Below, one piece after another: positions 6,858-15,571 of a stretch of 64,000 nt of DNA. The notes under the pieces were generated by a model that saw only the letters and a program-made list of their open reading frames with translations, was not told the DNA's origin and made no database searches. The first letter of the stretch is position 1, and every line of letters starts with the position of its first letter. Source of the DNA: an uncultured Oscillospiraceae bacterium (GTDB lineage Bacteria; Bacillota; Clostridia; Oscillospirales; Oscillospiraceae). Location: assembly GCA_947627325.1 (NCBI GenBank), contig CANQVO010000007.1, positions 48,535 through 112,534 on the forward strand. The letters are read 5' to 3'. The translations under genes and the position numbers were made by a program.

Positions 6858-9344
6858 CTAGTCCTGGGGGTTGTGGTCGGCGTACAGGGCCACCTCCCGG
6901 TTGTCCTTGTCCTGCTGGGCCAGGCGGAGCAGGTGGGCCAGCAGGGCGCGGATGGGCCCGGCCTGGCCGGGGGCGCAGGAGAGGGTGAGCTGGTAGCGGT
7001 AGCGGTCGTTGAGCTTGTAGATCCCCGCCGGGGCGGGGCCCAGCAGGGCGGCGCCGCAGGGGCGGTAGTCCGGCCCCTCCAGGGCGGCCAGCAGGCTGTC
7101 GGCCAGGCGGCGGACGGCCCGGAGGGCGGCGTGGTCCTGGCGGGCGGAGGCGGTGACCAGAAAGAGCTCCCGGAAGGGGGGCAGGCCCGCGGCCTGGCGC
7201 AGGGCGATCTCGGTCTGGTAAAAGCTGTCGTAGTCCTGCCGCGCGGCGGCGGCGATCACGTCGTTGTCGGGGGTGTAGGTCTGGATCACCGCCCGGCCCG
7301 CCTTGGCCCCCCGGCCCGCCCGGCCCACCACCTGGGTGATGAGGGAGAAGGTCCGCTCGGAGGCCCGGAAGTCGGGGACGTAGAGGCCGCTGTCCGCCGC
7401 CACCACCCCCACCAGGGTGACGTTCTCAAAGTCCAGCCCCTTGGCTACCATCTGGGTGCCCAGCAGAATGGGGGCCTTCCCCTTGGCGAAGCGGTCCAGG
7501 ATGGCCTGGTGGCTCCGGCTGGGGGTGACGATGTCCGCGTCCATCCGCAAGATCTCGTGGCCGGGGAACATCCCCTCCAGCACCTCCTGGAGCCGCTGGG
7601 TGCCCGAGCCCACAAAGGCCAGGGGCCCGCCGCAGGAGGGGCACCGCTGAGGCAGGGGCTGGGAGTGGCCGCAGTGGTGGCACATGAGGCGGCCGTTGGC
7701 GGAGTGGTAGGTGAGGTACACCGAGCACCGGGGGCACTGGGGCGCCTCCCCGCACCGCTGGCACACCACCCGCTGGCGGGCCCCCCGGCGGTTCAGGAGC
7801 AGAATGCTCTGCTCCCCCCGCTGGAGGTTGGCCCGCAGCTCCTCCGCCAGCTCCTGGCCCACGTCGGTGTCGTTCCCCCGGCGCAGTTCCTTCTTCATGT
7901 CGCTGACGATGACCTGGGGCAGGGCCCGCTGGTTGTACCGCCCGGGCAGGGTGAACAGGCGGTAGCGCCCCGCCTGGGCCAGGCGCATGGTCTCCACCGC
8001 CGGGGTGGCCGAGCCCAGCACCAACAGCGCCCCCGCCGCCGCGCAGCGGTACTGGGCCACCTCCCGGGCGTGGTAGCGGGGGACGTTCTCCGACTTGTAC
8101 GACCCCTCCTGCTCCTCGTCCAGCACCATCAGCCCCAGGTTTTCCACCGGGGCGAACACGGCGCTCCGGGCCCCCAGGATCACCCGGGCCGCGCCGGAGC
8201 GGCACCGCTTCCACTCGTCATACCGCTGTCCCTCGGTGAGGGAGCTGTGGAGCAGGGCCACGTCGCTTCCAAAATACCCGGTGAAGATCCGCATGAGCTG
8301 GGGGGTCAGGGCGATCTCCGGCACCAGCACCAGGGCGTTTTTTCCCCGCTCCAGGACCGATTGGATCAGCCGGATGTACACCTGGGTCTTCCCCGAGCCG
8401 GTGACCCCGTACAGCAGGGCCACCCCCGGCTTCTCCCGGCGGCTCAGTTCCTCCAGGGCGTCAAAGGCCCGCTGTTGGTCCTCGTTCAGGGTGAAGGGCG
8501 CCCCCGGCGCGGCCCCGGTCACCTGGGGCCGACGCAGGACCTCCCGGCGCTCCAGCTTCAAGACCCCCCGCCGGGCCAGGGCCCGGACGGTGGCGGGGGC
8601 CGCCCCGGAGAGGTAGCACACGTCCTTCATCCCCCCCTGGCCCACGGCGCAGAGGAGTTCCACGACGTTATACTGTAGCGGCGCGCTCTTGCGCCGCTGG
8701 GCGGCCCGGGCCAGGGCATCCTCCGGGGGGATGGCCAGGGAGACGGTCTCCTCCGTCTTGTCCCCCACGCCCCGCTTGGCGCTGTGGACCACCTCCGCCA
8801 CCCCGGCGGTCTCCAGGGCCCGCACCGCCCCCATGGGGTCCGCCGTCCCAAAGGCCAGGCGCACCTCCCCCAGTTCCATGCCCTTCTCCCGGCGCAGGAG
8901 GAGCTCCACCAGCCGCTGGGCCCCCTTGTCCTCCCCGGCGGCGGCGTAGGCCGCCTCCCGGTCCACCCCCTCCTTCAGCCGGCACAGGTCCTGGACGGAG
9001 AACCACAGCCCGGTGGGGAGCATGGCCTTGGCGCACTGGTAGACGGTGCAAAAATAGCGCCGGGACATCCACAGGCAGAGTTTTAGCTCCGCTTGTGAAA
9101 GTACCGGCGTATCGTCCAGGGGGGTGAAAAGGGCCTTGAGCCTCCGGCCCTCCCCCGCCTCCAGCGGGGCCAGGGCCAGCACGAAGCCCTCCACCGCCCG
9201 GTTGCCCCGGCCAAAGGGGGCCAGCACCCGCATCCCGGGGGCCAGCCGCTCGGTCAGCTCCGGGGGGACCAGGTAGGTGTAGGGCCGGTCGATGGCGAAG
9301 TTGGCCGAAGAGAGGGCCAGCTTGGCGGTCAGCTGTTCAGCCAC
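6858..9344 (-). CDS. priA: Primosomal replication helicase PriA
   Basis: PriA restarts stalled replication forks by recognising forked DNA, remodelling it and loading the replicative helicase. The 828-residue protein has the N-terminal DNA-binding region, Walker A GVTGSGKTQVYI, the helicase motif II as DEEQEGSYK (classical PriA has DEEH), and a zinc-binding insert with the pairs CQRC, CPRC, CHHC and CPSC. A GTG start at 9344 lies 10 bases after rpoZ. It is the last gene of the cdaA-to-priA run and converges on the mgl terminators. The gmk-rpoZ-priA order is common in Firmicutes. Confidence 0.95.
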   Translation of the reverse strand: MAEQLTAKLALSSANFAIDRPYTYLVPPELTERLAPGMRVLAPFGRGNRAVEGFVLALAPLEAGEGRRLKALFTPLDDTPVLSQAELKLCLWMSRRYFCTVYQCAKAMLPTGLWFSVQDLCRLKEGVDREAAYAAAGEDKGAQRLVELLLRREKGMELGEVRLAFGTADPMGAVRALETAGVAEVVHSAKRGVGDKTEETVSLAIPPEDALARAAQRRKSAPLQYNVVELLCAVGQGGMKDVCYLSGAAPATVRALARRGVLKLERREVLRRPQVTGAAPGAPFTLNEDQQRAFDALEELSRREKPGVALLYGVTGSGKTQVYIRLIQSVLERGKNALVLVPEIALTPQLMRIFTGYFGSDVALLHSSLTEGQRYDEWKRCRSGAARVILGARSAVFAPVENLGLMVLDEEQEGSYKSENVPRYHAREVAQYRCAAAGALLVLGSATPAVETMRLAQAGRYRLFTLPGRYNQRALPQVIVSDMKKELRRGNDTDVGQELAEELRANLQRGEQSILLLNRRGARQRVVCQRCGEAPQCPRCSVYLTYHSANGRLMCHHCGHSQPLPQRCPSCGGPLAFVGSGTQRLQEVLEGMFPGHEILRMDADIVTPSRSHQAILDRFAKGKAPILLGTQMVAKGLDFENVTLVGVVAADSGLYVPDFRASERTFSLITQVVGRAGRGAKAGRAVIQTYTPDNDVIAAAARQDYDSFYQTEIALRQAAGLPPFRELFLVTASARQDHAALRAVRRLADSLLAALEGPDYRPCGAALLGPAPAGIYKLNDRYRYQLTLSCAPGQAGPIRALLAHLLRLAQQDKDNREVALYADHNPQD

Positions 9345-9354
9345 GCCGTCAGGC

Positions 9355-9546
9355 TCAGTCGGGCACGACCACCTGGCCCTCGGCCAGCTGGCGGATGGCC
9401 AGGGTCACGGGCTTATCCTCCAGGGGATAGCCCTCGTCCTCGGCGGCCTGGGCGATCTGGCGGGCCTGCTGGGCCACCACGTTGACCAGCTTGTAGCGGC
9501 TGGGCACCTGGGCCAGCAGTTCGGACATGGCGGGATAGAGCATCAT
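9355..9546 (-). CDS. rpoZ: RNA polymerase omega subunit
   Basis: This is a 63-residue protein with the omega pattern: PAMSELLAQVPSRYKLVNVVAQQARQ followed by a short acidic stretch and VTLAIRQLAEGQV. Omega supports assembly and stability of the beta-prime subunit. The start ATGATG at 9546 overlaps the gmk stop by 4 bases (ATGA), so translation is probably coupled. priA follows 10 bases downstream. Identity is supported by both sequence and the gmk-rpoZ-priA order. Confidence 0.92.
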   Translation of the reverse strand: MMLYPAMSELLAQVPSRYKLVNVVAQQARQIAQAAEDEGYPLEDKPVTLAIRQLAEGQVVVPD

Positions 9547-10172
9547 AGCGCGGTCACTCCTTCGATTTGGGTTTGGATCATGGGCAGTCGCTGTTTCACC
9601 CGGCAGCCCTCCGCGGCCAGGATGGACAAGATCTCCTGGGTGGCGTTGGGGACGCTGTCGTTGATGACAAGATAGTCGTAAAGGGGGATGTGCTGGTATT
9701 CCTTCTTGGCCCGCTCCAGGCGGCCCTGGATGACGCTCTCGTCGTCGGTGGCCCGGCCGTGGAGGCGGCGGGAGAGCTCTTCAAAGGTGGGGGGGATGAC
9801 GAAGATGAGCACCGCGTCCGGGCACTTCTGCTTCACCGTGGCCGCCCCCTGGACCTCGATCTCCAACAGCACGTCCACCCCCTGGTCCAGCTTGTCCTGG
9901 ATCACCTTCAGGGAGGTGCCGTAGTAGTTGTCCACATATTTGGCGTACTCCAGAAACTCCTCCCGCTCTATCATGCCCTCAAATTCCTCCCGGGAGACAA
10001 AGCAGTAGTCCACCCCGTCGGCCTCCCCTACCCGGGGGGCGCGGGTGGTGTAGGAGACGGAGAAGTGGATGTCCTCCCGCTCGCTGAGCAGTTCGGCGAT
10101 GACGGTTGACTTGCCCACGCCGGAGGGGCCGGAGAGCACGATGAGGGTGCCTTTTGTCTTTTTCTTTGTCAT
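9543..10172 (-). CDS. gmk: Guanylate kinase
   Basis: The enzyme phosphorylates GMP to GDP with ATP, feeding GTP and (p)ppGpp pools. The 209-residue protein has P-loop GPSGVGKST near the N-terminus, the GMP-binding segment with [20 protein letters not shown], and a typical lid region ([17 protein letters not shown]). It overlaps remA upstream and rpoZ downstream by 4 bases each (ATGA junctions). This remA-gmk-rpoZ arrangement is classical for Firmicutes. Confidence 0.95.
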   Translation of the reverse strand: MTKKKTKGTLIVLSGPSGVGKSTVIAELLSEREDIHFSVSYTTRAPRVGEADGVDYCFVSREEFEGMIEREEFLEYAKYVDNYYGTSLKVIQDKLDQGVDVLLEIEVQGAATVKQKCPDAVLIFVIPPTFEELSRRLHGRATDDESVIQGRLERAKKEYQHIPLYDYLVINDSVPNATQEILSILAAEGCRVKQRLPMIQTQIEGVTAL

Positions 10173-10432
10173 GGTTCTTCCTCCTGGGAGTCTGTCTCTT
10201 TTCCCGTCAGCCGTCCCGCCGCGGCGGCGGTCTGGATGGCGGAGAGGATGATGTGGCCGGAGTCCATGATGAGCACCGACCGGGTCTTACGGCCCAGGGT
10301 GGCGTCGATGAGAAGGCCCCGGCCCTTGGCGTCCTGGATCATCCGCTTCACCGGGGCGGAGTCCGGGCTGACCACCGCCACCACCCGTCCGGCGGCCACC
10401 AGGTTGCCGTAGCCGATGTTGATGAGCTGCAT
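10169..10432 (-). CDS. remA: Extracellular matrix/biofilm regulator RemA (DUF370)
   Basis: This 87-residue protein begins [20 protein letters not shown], the DUF370 signature. In Bacillus, RemA is a DNA-binding activator of matrix and osmoprotection genes that forms ring-like oligomers. Conserved positions [28 protein letters not shown] are present. It sits between yicC (10 bases upstream) and gmk (4-base overlap), the usual position. The target genes in this organism cannot be predicted from the window. Confidence 0.92.
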   Translation of the reverse strand: MQLINIGYGNLVAAGRVVAVVSPDSAPVKRMIQDAKGRGLLIDATLGRKTRSVLIMDSGHIILSAIQTAAAAGRLTGKETDSQEEEP

Positions 10433-10442
10433 GGCCGGCCCC

Positions 10443-11351
10443 CTACTCGATGTTCTGGACCTGTTCGCGGATCTTCTCGATCTCCGCCTTCATGTCCACC
10501 ACCACTTTTGTGACGTTCAGATCGGTGCACTTGGAGCCGATGGTGTTGGCCTCCCGGTTGAACTCCTGGATGAGGAAGTCCAGCTTCCGGCCGATGGCCC
10601 CGCCCCCGGCCAGCAGGTCCCGCAGTTGGGTGATGTGGGAGCGCAGGCGGACCGTCTCCTCGTCCACGGCCACCTTGTCGGCAAAGATGGCCGCCTCGGT
10701 GAGGATGCGGCCCTCGTCCAGCTGTTTGTTCTCCAGCACCTCCCGCAGCTTGGCCTCCAGCTTCTGGCGGTAGGCGTTCACCGTCTCCGGGGAGCGGCGC
10801 TCCACCTCCCCCACCAGGCCCTCGATGGTCCGGGCCCGGCCCAGGATGTCGGCGCGGAGTTTGTCCCCCTCCTTGGCGCGCATGGCGTTGAAGTCGGCCA
10901 GGGCCAGCCCCAGCGCCTCCAGCAGGTCCGCCTTGACCTCCTCCAGGTCCTCCTCCGGCTTCTCCACGCTCAGCACGTCGGGGAAGCGGGCCACCAACTT
11001 CAGCCGCTCCAGCGTGGGCTCCGCGCCCCGGGTGGTGACGGCCTCCTTCAGCCCCAGCTCCCCGGCCAGGCTCTCCAGGGAGGCCATGTAACTGCGGGCC
11101 AGCTCCAGATCCGCCTTGACCTGAAGGCCCTGCCCGGCCTCCTCCTTGATGGTGAAAAACACGTCCACCTTGCCCCGGCCCACCTGGGCCTGGACCTTTT
11201 TTTTCAGCGCGTCCTCGGCGAAGATATAGGCCCTTGGCAGTTTAACGGAGCAGTCCAGATAGCGGTTGTTCACCGCCCGGATCTCCGCCACCATATTGCG
11301 TCCGTGGGCGGTCCGCTCGCCCCGGCCGTAGCCGGTCATGCTCTTGATCAA
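10443..11351 (-). CDS. yicC: YicC family endoribonuclease-like protein
   Basis: The 302-residue protein carries the family N-terminus [10 protein letters not shown] and the C-terminal block [17 protein letters not shown] (YicC_N and DUF1732 regions). E. coli YicC is reported as an endoribonuclease; the role in Firmicutes is less clear. I kept the TTG start at 11351 because it preserves the conserved MIKSMTG start and is 9 bases from an AGGAG site; the internal ATG would remove four conserved residues. It opens the yicC-remA-gmk-rpoZ-priA block and follows the J-protein gene by 26 bases. Confidence 0.9.
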   Translation of the reverse strand: MIKSMTGYGRGERTAHGRNMVAEIRAVNNRYLDCSVKLPRAYIFAEDALKKKVQAQVGRGKVDVFFTIKEEAGQGLQVKADLELARSYMASLESLAGELGLKEAVTTRGAEPTLERLKLVARFPDVLSVEKPEEDLEEVKADLLEALGLALADFNAMRAKEGDKLRADILGRARTIEGLVGEVERRSPETVNAYRQKLEAKLREVLENKQLDEGRILTEAAIFADKVAVDEETVRLRSHITQLRDLLAGGGAIGRKLDFLIQEFNREANTIGSKCTDLNVTKVVVDMKAEIEKIREQVQNIE

Positions 11352-11377
11352 GGTCTCCAGCTCCTTTTACACAGTCC

Positions 11378-12004
11378 TCAACAGCAGGGCCCGCCCCAGG
11401 GGGTCAGACAGCTGACGCACAGGTAGGTCCGGCAGCAGTCGTCACAGCCGTTGGCGGCGTTGTAGCCCGCGGGGCGGTAGGCGTAGCCCCCCTGGCTCAT
11501 CATGGCGTAGGCCTGGCGGTACTCCAGGTTCCCCGGGTCCATCTGCACCGCCGTCTGGTAGTGCTGTCTGGCCTCGTCCAACCAGCCCCGGCGGTAGCAC
11601 ACCGCGCCCAGCAGGAAGTGCCACTCGGCGTTCTGCGCGGGGGCCTCCTGGGTCAAGAGGCGCTCGGCGGCGTCCAGGTTGCCCGCCTGGATGCACTGGC
11701 GGACCTTTTGGAAGAAGGGGTCCTGGCTCTGGCCGCCGTAGCTCTGGCCGCCATAGCCCTGTGCGCCGTAACTCTGCGCCTGGCCGTAGCTCTGACCGCC
11801 GTAGCCCTGGCCGCCCGCCCGCTGCTGGGTGATGGCGTCGTAGGCCTCGTTGATCTCCTTCATCTTCTCCTCGGCCAGGTCGGCCAGGGGGTTGTCCTGG
11901 TAGTTGTCCGGGTGGTACTTCCGGGCCAGCTCCCGGTAGGCCCGCTTGACCTCCTCGTCGCTGGCGTTGGGGCTCACCCCCAGAACGCGGTACGGATCAT
12001 TCAT
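11378..12004 (-). CDS. J-domain protein with Gly/Gln/Tyr repeats, TPR-like region and Cys-rich tail
   Basis: The 208-residue protein starts with a J domain (about 1-62) containing the HPD tripeptide at 31-33, so it should stimulate an Hsp70 ATPase. Residues ~64-95 are low-complexity [13 protein letters not shown] repeats. Residues ~97-170 look like a short TPR repeat ([23 protein letters not shown]). The tail has seven Cys in 22 residues (187, 190, 191, 196, 199, 207, 208), suggesting metal or Fe-S binding. There is no DnaJ zinc finger, and the real DnaJ is at 50707. Its ATG overlaps the stop of the DUF5685 gene (ATGA), so the two are translationally coupled. The client is unknown. Confidence 0.85.
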   Translation of the reverse strand: MNDPYRVLGVSPNASDEEVKRAYRELARKYHPDNYQDNPLADLAEEKMKEINEAYDAITQQRAGGQGYGGQSYGQAQSYGAQGYGGQSYGGQSQDPFFQKVRQCIQAGNLDAAERLLTQEAPAQNAEWHFLLGAVCYRRGWLDEARQHYQTAVQMDPGNLEYRQAYAMMSQGGYAYRPAGYNAANGCDDCCRTYLCVSCLTPWGGPCC

Positions 12005-12861
12005 GCTCGTTTCTCCCGTTTTTTCGGATTCCACCTGCCCTCCAGCACCAACTGCTGGACGCTGGGCAGGCCGGCGTATAGGATGTTTTCCAGAAGGTCG
12101 GCCCAGGCGTTTTGGGGCAGAAGCTGAAAGGCCGATTGGCAGAGGGCCAGGGAGTGGCCCATGGTGGCGTCCAGATAGTCCCGCTCCACCCGCTCCCCGA
12201 ACCGGGCGGCCACCGGGTTGTACCGCCCCCGCCGCCGATCCTCGTCCAGGTCGTCCACGGCGTCGATCAGGTAGATCCACCGGCCCAGGTGGTAGAGCAG
12301 GTGCTGTCGGGGCCGGTCCACGGCCTCGTCCCCCGTGGGCTCCGCCGCGGCGGTCAGCAGTCTGGCAAAGGCGTCGGCACAGCGGTCCAGCTGGGGGGAC
12401 CCCGCCTGTTCCAGCCGATCCAGCTCCTCCAGACAGGCGGCGGCGCGGCGGTCAAATTCCGGCCGGGCCGCCCGGGCCCAGCGGTAGGCGCGCCCCAGGA
12501 GCAGGGCGGCGCAGCGGCACCCCAGGCGCCCGGCGGGCCCCTCGTCGGCCACGCCGTCCCGGAGCTTATAGCGGGCCAGGATCACGCTCTCGTCGGCGCA
12601 CAGCTCCATGGCGGGGCTGGGCTCCAGACAGGGCCGGGGGTCCAGGGGGTGGACGGCACAGCGGCGGGGCCGGATGGGCCGGGGCTCCCCCGGGGGCTCC
12701 AACAGCATACACAAGAAGGCGAAGTCGTATTGCAGGACAAACCGGGCCGCCTGGCCGTACCGGGCTTTCAGACAGTGGCACAGGCCGCAGTACACCCCCT
12801 GGTAGCGCGCCCAGGCCTCCGGGGCCAACTGGGCCCGGTGGGGCCGGACATAGCCGAACAA
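12001..12861 (-). CDS. DUF5685 family protein
   Basis: This 286-residue protein matches the DUF5685 family by its start [12 protein letters not shown] and the motif YCGLCHCL (Cys 25, 28, 30). More Cys occur at 68, 78 and 88. Two acidic motifs, [19 protein letters not shown] (about 89-107) and [10 protein letters not shown] (199-208), sit in predicted helices and recall the metal-binding aspartates of all-helical diphosphate-binding enzymes; that comparison is only a guess. No signal peptide or membrane segment is obvious. It lies one base after rseC and overlaps the J-protein gene by four bases, so these products are probably made together. Function is unknown. Confidence 0.8.
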   Translation of the reverse strand: MFGYVRPHRAQLAPEAWARYQGVYCGLCHCLKARYGQAARFVLQYDFAFLCMLLEPPGEPRPIRPRRCAVHPLDPRPCLEPSPAMELCADESVILARYKLRDGVADEGPAGRLGCRCAALLLGRAYRWARAARPEFDRRAAACLEELDRLEQAGSPQLDRCADAFARLLTAAAEPTGDEAVDRPRQHLLYHLGRWIYLIDAVDDLDEDRRRGRYNPVAARFGERVERDYLDATMGHSLALCQSAFQLLPQNAWADLLENILYAGLPSVQQLVLEGRWNPKKREKRA

Positions 12862-12862
12862 G

Positions 12863-13279
12863 TCAGCTCCCCTCCAGGGCGGTCACCCGCAGGGACACCG
12901 CCCGGCGGCGCAGATGCCGGTCCAGGGGGAGGCTGACCCCCACCAGCACCAGCAGGAACGCCCCCACCCCCACCAGGGCGGCCACCCCCTCCGGGGCCCG
13001 GGCCATCAGCAGATAGGCCGCGAACAGGGCCGCGAAGGGCAGGAGGTACAGCGCGGCGGCCAGGGCCAGGGTCTGGCCGGTGGAGGATTCCACCGTCACC
13101 CGCTGGCCCGGCCGGGCCCCCAGGGGGTCCTGGGCCACGGCGATAACGGGGGCGGTCTGGACCATGGAGCCGCACCCGGCGCAGTGGTCGCAGTCGTGGG
13201 CGCAGGCGGAGACCCGCTCCACCTCCACCTCGACCCGTCCGCCGTCCAGGCGGCGCTTCACAACGGCTTTCTGTGTCAT
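12863..13279 (-). CDS. rseC: SoxR-reducing system protein RseC/MucC family
   Basis: The 138-residue protein has an N-terminal Cys cluster (CAHDCDHCAGCGSM) in a small beta-rich domain, followed by two membrane helices (about residues 70-90 and 97-115) and a basic tail. This is the RseC/MucC architecture. RseC proteins act at the membrane in SoxR reduction and associate with Rnf-type electron transfer in other bacteria. Here it is not next to rnf genes but between cdaR (4-base overlap) and DUF5685 (1-base gap). Function here is inferred only from the family. Confidence 0.85.
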   Translation of the reverse strand: MTQKAVVKRRLDGGRVEVEVERVSACAHDCDHCAGCGSMVQTAPVIAVAQDPLGARPGQRVTVESSTGQTLALAAALYLLPFAALFAAYLLMARAPEGVAALVGVGAFLLVLVGVSLPLDRHLRRRAVSLRVTALEGS

Positions 13280-14553
13280 GCGCCGCCTCCGATCTGGCCC
13301 GCGCCCACGGCGCGGATGGTGACGGTGTACCCGTCCCCCACCACGCCGGCGTCCTCCACGCCCAGCAGGCTCACCGTGGCGGCCACGGGGCTCTGCCCGT
13401 CCGGGATGGCGGAGAGGTCGGCCAGGTCCACCCGGACCAGCAGGTTCTGCTGGGGCATGATCTGATCCAGCGCCTGGGCGGTGCCCCGCACCCGGACGGT
13501 GAGGGACTGGGTGACCACGCTCACGTCGATATCGTCGGGGCTGTTCACAAGCTCGATGTTGGAGGTGGAGAACTCCCGGACCTCCATGCCCTGTACCTCC
13601 ACCTTCACCTTCGCCCGGGAGATGCCGGTGAGGTTTTCCACCTCATCCCCCAGAGGGATGGGGAACTCCGTCTCCAGGGGCAGGGTGGCCTTGGCAAGGT
13701 CAATGGTGGCTACGGAGAGGGAGTCCCCGTACACGGCCAGGTCCCCCTCGCTCCCCATGACGGTGATGGAGGCGGGCTCCATGGACCAGACCAGGTGGGG
13801 GTCGTCCGCCCCGGTGATCCCGCCGCCGGGGATGAAGTCCACCGTCAGGGGAAGTTCCCGGGCCTCCGTCACGGGCAATGTCACCGTCACGGTGGGGAGG
13901 GCGGCCTTGATATTTTCACTTTTCACCACCGAGCCGTCCAGGCCGATGAGGACGTATTCCATCTCCTCCCGGACCGTGTCGGTGAGGTTTTCCCGGTTCA
14001 GGGTCACCTGGGCGTAGGCGATCTGGGAGAGCTCCGTCTCCGGGCCGGTGATCTCCACCGTCTCGGGCTGGAAGCTGAAGGAGCCGCTCTGGTAGCCCTC
14101 CGCCACGCTGCCCAAGAACACGCCCCGGAGCTCCACCTCCCGGCTCACCCGCTTGACCACCGTGATGGGCACGTAGAAGGGCTCCCGGCTCACCAGGGCC
14201 ACACTGCTGGCCGAGACGTTCCCCGGCCAGGCGATGTCGTAGGTCTGGCTGTACTCCCCCTCCGCGCCGATGCGGCTCAAATCCACCTGGATGGCGATGT
14301 TGTCCCGGCGCAGCTGGGAGAGGACGCCCCAGCGGCCCCGGACGGTGAGGGACACCGTCTGGTCCCGATCCCCCACCAGCATCAGCCCGTTGCTGTTGAG
14401 CACGTCCTCCCCCACGAAGGTGACAGGGATATGGGAGACGGTCTGCGTGCGGTCCTGGGTGTCCACACTGCGGACGTAAAACCACAGCGCGCAGGAGATG
14501 AGGATGGCCAGGGCGATGTAGAGGGGCTTGTTGGGCTGGTTACTTCTCTCCAT
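13276..14553 (-). CDS. cdaR: CdaA regulator CdaR (YbbR domains)
   Basis: The protein has 425 residues: a short basic N-terminus, one membrane anchor (about residues 11-28, YIALAILISCALWFYV) and several extracellular YbbR repeats. CdaR binds CdaA at the membrane and modulates c-di-AMP synthesis. Its start overlaps the end of cdaA by 14 bases, the standard cdaA-cdaR pairing. In many Firmicutes glmM follows as a third gene; here rseC follows instead. Confidence 0.92.
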   Translation of the reverse strand: MERSNQPNKPLYIALAILISCALWFYVRSVDTQDRTQTVSHIPVTFVGEDVLNSNGLMLVGDRDQTVSLTVRGRWGVLSQLRRDNIAIQVDLSRIGAEGEYSQTYDIAWPGNVSASSVALVSREPFYVPITVVKRVSREVELRGVFLGSVAEGYQSGSFSFQPETVEITGPETELSQIAYAQVTLNRENLTDTVREEMEYVLIGLDGSVVKSENIKAALPTVTVTLPVTEARELPLTVDFIPGGGITGADDPHLVWSMEPASITVMGSEGDLAVYGDSLSVATIDLAKATLPLETEFPIPLGDEVENLTGISRAKVKVEVQGMEVREFSTSNIELVNSPDDIDVSVVTQSLTVRVRGTAQALDQIMPQQNLLVRVDLADLSAIPDGQSPVAATVSLLGVEDAGVVGDGYTVTIRAVGAGQIGGGA

Positions 14554-15421
14554 TCTTGGCCCCCCCTTTCAGGAATTTCAGAAGGCCGCTCAGGATGGGG
14601 GATCGCTCCTCCTTCTTCTCCTCCTCCGCGCTCATGAGCTCGCTTCGCAACAGCTTTTCCAGGCTGTCCGGGGCCAGGTGTTGGCGGAGCATCCCGCCGA
14701 TGGCTACCGAGATGGAACCCGTCTCCTCCGAGACGATGGCCACCACCGCGTCGGTGCGCTCGCTGGCGCCCACGCCGGCCCGGTGGCGCATTCCCAGGTC
14801 CCGGCTGAGGGAGGTGCTCTCGGTCAGGGGGAGCATACAGCCCGCGCCCACCACCCGGCCGGCCCGGACGATCACCGCCCCGTCGTGGAGGGGGGCCTTG
14901 TCCCAAAAGAGGTTCTTGAGCAGCATGGCGTCCACCGCGCAGTCCAGCGGGGTGCCGGTGTTGACGATCTCGTCCAGCAGATTTTTCCGCTCAAAGACCA
15001 TCAGCGCCCCCACCCGGTCCTTGGAGAAGGCGGTGTAGGCCGCCACGGTCTGTGTGATGGCCCGCTCCAGCTCGGAGACGGACTCCTCTTTGGTGAAGAA
15101 GGTGGTCAGGCGGTTGCTGCCCAGCTGTTCCAACAGCTTGCGAAGCTCCGGCTGGAAGATGACCACCAGGGCTAAAAAGCCCAGCTCCAGCGCCCGGCCC
15201 AGGATGAAGTTCACTACGTACAGCCGCAGCAGCCCGGACACCCACAGCGCCACCACCAGAATGACGATGGCCTTGGCTACGTTGGCGGTGCTGGTGCGGG
15301 AGACCAGGAGCATCAGCCGGTAGACCAGGTAGGCCACCAGCGCCACGTCCAAAATATCGGTGACCCGGACGGTCTGGGCGAACATGACCACGCTCTGCGC
15401 CAGCTGGCCGATCCACTCCAT
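14540..15421 (-). CDS. cdaA: Diadenylate cyclase CdaA
   Basis: CdaA makes the second messenger c-di-AMP from two ATP, controlling potassium and osmolyte balance and cell-wall homeostasis. The 293-residue protein has three N-terminal membrane helices (within residues 1-80), a short coiled segment and a DAC domain with the catalytic motifs HDGAVIV and MRHRAGVGASE. The C-terminus is Lys/Glu-rich. A consensus promoter lies ~50 bases upstream at 15473-15501. It is the first gene of the run ending in priA and overlaps cdaR. Confidence 0.95.
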   Translation of the reverse strand: MEWIGQLAQSVVMFAQTVRVTDILDVALVAYLVYRLMLLVSRTSTANVAKAIVILVVALWVSGLLRLYVVNFILGRALELGFLALVVIFQPELRKLLEQLGSNRLTTFFTKEESVSELERAITQTVAAYTAFSKDRVGALMVFERKNLLDEIVNTGTPLDCAVDAMLLKNLFWDKAPLHDGAVIVRAGRVVGAGCMLPLTESTSLSRDLGMRHRAGVGASERTDAVVAIVSEETGSISVAIGGMLRQHLAPDSLEKLLRSELMSAEEEKKEERSPILSGLLKFLKGGAKNGEK

Positions 15422-15472
15422 CTCCTGTCCCCCCTCTCTCCCGGGCGCGGGCCCGCAAAATGATACAGATAC

Positions 15473-15501
15473 ATTATACTGTATCTCTCGTAAAATAGCA
15501 A
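15473..15501 (-). promoter_or_regulatory. cdaA operon promoter
   Basis: On the minus strand, TTGCTA (15496-15501), a 17-base spacer and a perfect TATAAT (15473-15478) lie ~50 bases before the cdaA start codon. No other clear promoter was seen between here and priA, so it may drive the whole ten-gene run. Confidence 0.75.
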
Positions 15502-15522
15502 CATTTCCAGGGGGAGATTTTC

Positions 15523-15556
15523 AAAAAAACAGCGCCGGAGGCTCGTCCGGCGCTGT
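15523..15556 (-). terminator. Terminator after plsY
   Basis: An 11-bp perfect stem (15529-15539 with 15546-15556) is followed on the minus strand by seven T residues, 16 bases after the plsY stop. It isolates the yceD-plsY group from the cdaA promoter. Confidence 0.85.
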
Positions 15557-15571
15557 TGGCGGGTGGGGTTT

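Noticed and set aside
11700..11825. Tandem DNA repeat in the J-protein gene as a possible mobile or CRISPR-like repeat
   Set aside because: It encodes in-frame [13 protein letters not shown] repeats of the protein and has no unique spacers.
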